Origin: JANPJV01 sp031425695 | GTDB taxonomy: Bacteria > Pseudomonadota > Gammaproteobacteria > Xanthomonadales > SZUA-5 | Assembly (NCBI GenBank): GCA_031425695.1 | Contig: JANPJV010000145.1 | Coordinates: 1-34,431 of the forward strand | Direction: 5' to 3' | Length of the DNA stretch: 34,431 bases | Shown here: positions 32,895 through 34,431 of the stretch, piece after piece | Numbering within the stretch: the first letter of the stretch is position 1 | Layout of the letters: each line of letters starts with the position of its first letter | Program-made: the position numbers and the translations under genes | The notes under the pieces: generated by a model | What the model was told of the DNA's origin: nothing | What the model saw: the letters and a program-made list of their open reading frames with translations, nothing else | Database searches by the model: none

Positions 32895-33536
32895 ATGCCA
32901 ATGGGCATCAAATGCTTCATCTGCACCATCCTGGTCTTGGCTTGCGCTCAATGGGAGGTGGCGATGGCGAGCGAGCAGATTCCCTATAGCGTTGTCCGCA
33001 CGCTGGATTCTGGTGTCGAAATTCGCGACTACGGCTTGCTGGTGGTAGCCGAAACCCAGGTCGATGCGCAGTCATTCCGCGAGGCTGGCGACTCCGGCTT
33101 CAAGCGCCTGGCCGGCTATATTTTCGGGGCCAATCGCAGCCGCCAGAAGATCGCGATGACGGCGCCTGTCGCGATGGCGCCGGAACAAGGCGAGCGGATT
33201 GCGATGACCGCGCCGGTTGCAAGGAAGCCGGTGCCGGGCGGTGGCTGGCGCATGTCCTTCTACATGCCCGCCGGGTACAGCCTCGAGACGTTGCCGATCC
33301 CCGATGACCCAGCGGTCTCGTTGGGTGTCGAGCCACCTCGTCGGGTGGCCGCGCTGCGGTTCTCCGGGAGCGGCACCGACGAGCAGTTTGCCGAGCGGAC
33401 TGCGCAGATGCTCGCCGCCCTGGCCGCAGAAGGAATTCCGACCTTGGGCGATCCCTGGACTGCCCGCTACAACGCGCCCTGGGTATTGCCGCCCTTGCGT
33501 CGCAATGAGGCGATGGTCGAGTTGGCAGTACCGTGA
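32895..33536 (+). CDS. Exported SOUL/haem-binding-family protein
   Basis: The 213-residue protein has a signal peptide (IKCFICTILVLACAQWEVAM, cleaved near MAS) and one SOUL domain. IPYSVVRTLDSGVEIRDYG, FKRLAGYIFGANRSRQKIAM, the repeated IAMTAPV motif (twice) and WRMSFYMPAGYSLETLP are typical. SOUL proteins bind haem or other hydrophobic ligands in eukaryotes; in bacteria their role is unsettled. ATG at 32895 or 32901 are both possible. The gene stands alone, divergent from the peptidase and 64 bases before a serine hydrolase gene. Confidence 0.93.
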   Translation: MPMGIKCFICTILVLACAQWEVAMASEQIPYSVVRTLDSGVEIRDYGLLVVAETQVDAQSFREAGDSGFKRLAGYIFGANRSRQKIAMTAPVAMAPEQGERIAMTAPVARKPVPGGGWRMSFYMPAGYSLETLPIPDDPAVSLGVEPPRRVAALRFSGSGTDEQFAERTAQMLAALAAEGIPTLGDPWTARYNAPWVLPPLRRNEAMVELAVP

Positions 33537-33600
33537 CAAAAGATCCTTCGTCGGAGCCACATGGAGTCAACCGAACGAGGTTTTATGCGTTGCTGAAAAG

Positions 33601-34431
33601 ATGCTCCCCAAAAGCTTCTCAACGATGAGTCGAGTTATCGGCTGCTTGCTCTCGCTGGCCCTGCTCGCACCACTCGCGCTGGCGGCACAGGCACCTGACC
33701 TGACGCCGGTCACGACGCGCATGCAGGCGCTGGTGAGCAGCGCCCAACTTCCCGGTGCGTCACTCCTGATCGTCCGCAAGGGTGAGACCATCTACAACCA
33801 GGCGTTTGGCGGCTATGCGCTGGATCGCCGCGTGCCGATTGCTTCGGCGACCAAGTGGTTGTCGGGCGCCGTACTTGCGCGCCTGGTCGACCGTGGGGTG
33901 ATGCGCTGGGACGATCCCATCGGGCGTTATCTGCCGAATGCGCCGGTCGACAAGCGCGCGATCACGTTGCGTCAGCTGTTCTCGCACAGCTCTGGCATAC
34001 AGGCCGGCGAGGTGGGCTGCATCGGCGACGCACAGGCGAACTTCCAGGCGTGCGTCGACTTGATCCTGGCGATGCCGCTCACGTACGCGCCCGGGACCCG
34101 GTTTGCCTATGGCGGTAATTCGATGCACGTGGCCGGCCGCCTGGCCGAGATTGCCAGCAGCCAGCGCTGGGACGATCTGTTTCGCGCCGAGGTGGCGACG
34201 CCGCTCGGAATGACGGCCACCGATTACGGCTTCTTCAGCACGCAGCCGGGGCTGATCACGGTGTCCAACCCGCGCATCGCCGGTGGCGCTCGCTCGACGC
34301 TCGCTGATTACGGCCGCTTGATGCAGGCGATCCTGGAACGCGGCGTCGTCGGGACTACGCAGTGGCTTTCGCCGGCACTGATCGACCAGATGGCCGAGGA
34401 CCAGACCCGCGGCGCACCGGTGCTGAGCACC
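33601..34431 (+). CDS. Exported serine beta-lactamase-family hydrolase (3' truncated by window)
   Basis: At least 277 residues are present and the frame stays open to the window end. The N-terminus is a signal peptide (MSRVIGCLLSLALLAPLALA, preceded by MLPKSFST if the first ATG is used; the second ATG is at 33625). The class C/penicillin-binding fold is shown by the active-site SATK (Ser82-Lys85), LRQLFSHSSGI and Tyr170-Gly-Gly-Asn173 in FAYGGNSMHVAGRLAE. Members act as esterases, D-amino-peptidases or beta-lactamases; the sequence does not say which. Its C-terminal part, including any KTG motif, is beyond the window, so a GFE ending cannot be checked. Confidence 0.9.
   Translation, partial: MLPKSFSTMSRVIGCLLSLALLAPLALAAQAPDLTPVTTRMQALVSSAQLPGASLLIVRKGETIYNQAFGGYALDRRVPIASATKWLSGAVLARLVDRGVMRWDDPIGRYLPNAPVDKRAITLRQLFSHSSGIQAGEVGCIGDAQANFQACVDLILAMPLTYAPGTRFAYGGNSMHVAGRLAEIASSQRWDDLFRAEVATPLGMTATDYGFFSTQPGLITVSNPRIAGGARSTLADYGRLMQAILERGVVGTTQWLSPALIDQMAEDQTRGAPVLST

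Overview
The window reads as a high-GC chromosomal segment of a free-living gammaproteobacterium. The order Lysobacterales (Xanthomonadales) is my best guess. The reasons are the very high third-position GC, the dispersed palindromic repeats, the abundance of Ser/Thr kinases beside an ECF sigma factor, and several exported proteins ending in a short F-x-[DN]-G-F-E motif. This placement is inference; there is no rRNA or other marker gene. I see no tRNA, CRISPR array, insertion sequence or intact phage gene.

Layout. 1-226: tandem and inverted repeats. 227-1504: YdjM/DUF457-type membrane hydrolase (-). 1536-1662: inverted pair of a dispersed palindromic repeat. 1673-4093: Ser/Thr kinase fused to a formylglycine-generating-enzyme-like domain (-). 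4249-5028: EAL phosphodiesterase (-), divergent from 5369-6097, a protein with a C-terminal 'CECP' module. 6098-6953: no intact gene, but a hairpin repeat and what looks like a decayed minus-strand gene. 6954-9016: TetR regulator and cytochrome P450 with overlapping stop and start. 9320-10349: a PNPOx-fold protein and a membrane zinc-ribbon protein. 10438-11909: alpha/beta hydrolase with its TetR regulator and a palindromic operator. 11998-13684: MerR-type regulator carrying the same CECP module, divergent from an exported fasciclin protein. 13899-15188: exported alpha/beta hydrolase.

15467-32590 is the most distinctive part. On the minus strand lies a tightly packed cluster: ECF sigma factor, transmembrane Ser/Thr kinase 1, transmembrane Ser/Thr kinase 2, exported beta-propeller-like protein. 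Stop and start codons overlap at two of its three junctions. On both sides lie further exported proteins: a delta-60-repeat/IgGFc-binding-like protein, two coupled parallel beta-helix proteins and an M28 metallopeptidase. These four and the last protein of the kinase cluster, five in all, end in F-x-[DN]-G-F-E within 0-3 residues of the C-terminus, using different synonymous codons. I propose that this is a C-terminal export, processing or anchoring tag, and that the sigma/kinase cluster may control some of these proteins. A two-domain Rap1a/Tai-like exported protein sits among them. 32895-34431: exported SOUL-family protein and the start of a serine beta-lactamase-family hydrolase cut by the window end.

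The regulatory content is heavy for 34 kb: three Ser/Thr kinases, one ECF sigma factor, one EAL enzyme, two TetR proteins, one MerR protein and one CECP protein. Most of the rest is exported or membrane-associated.
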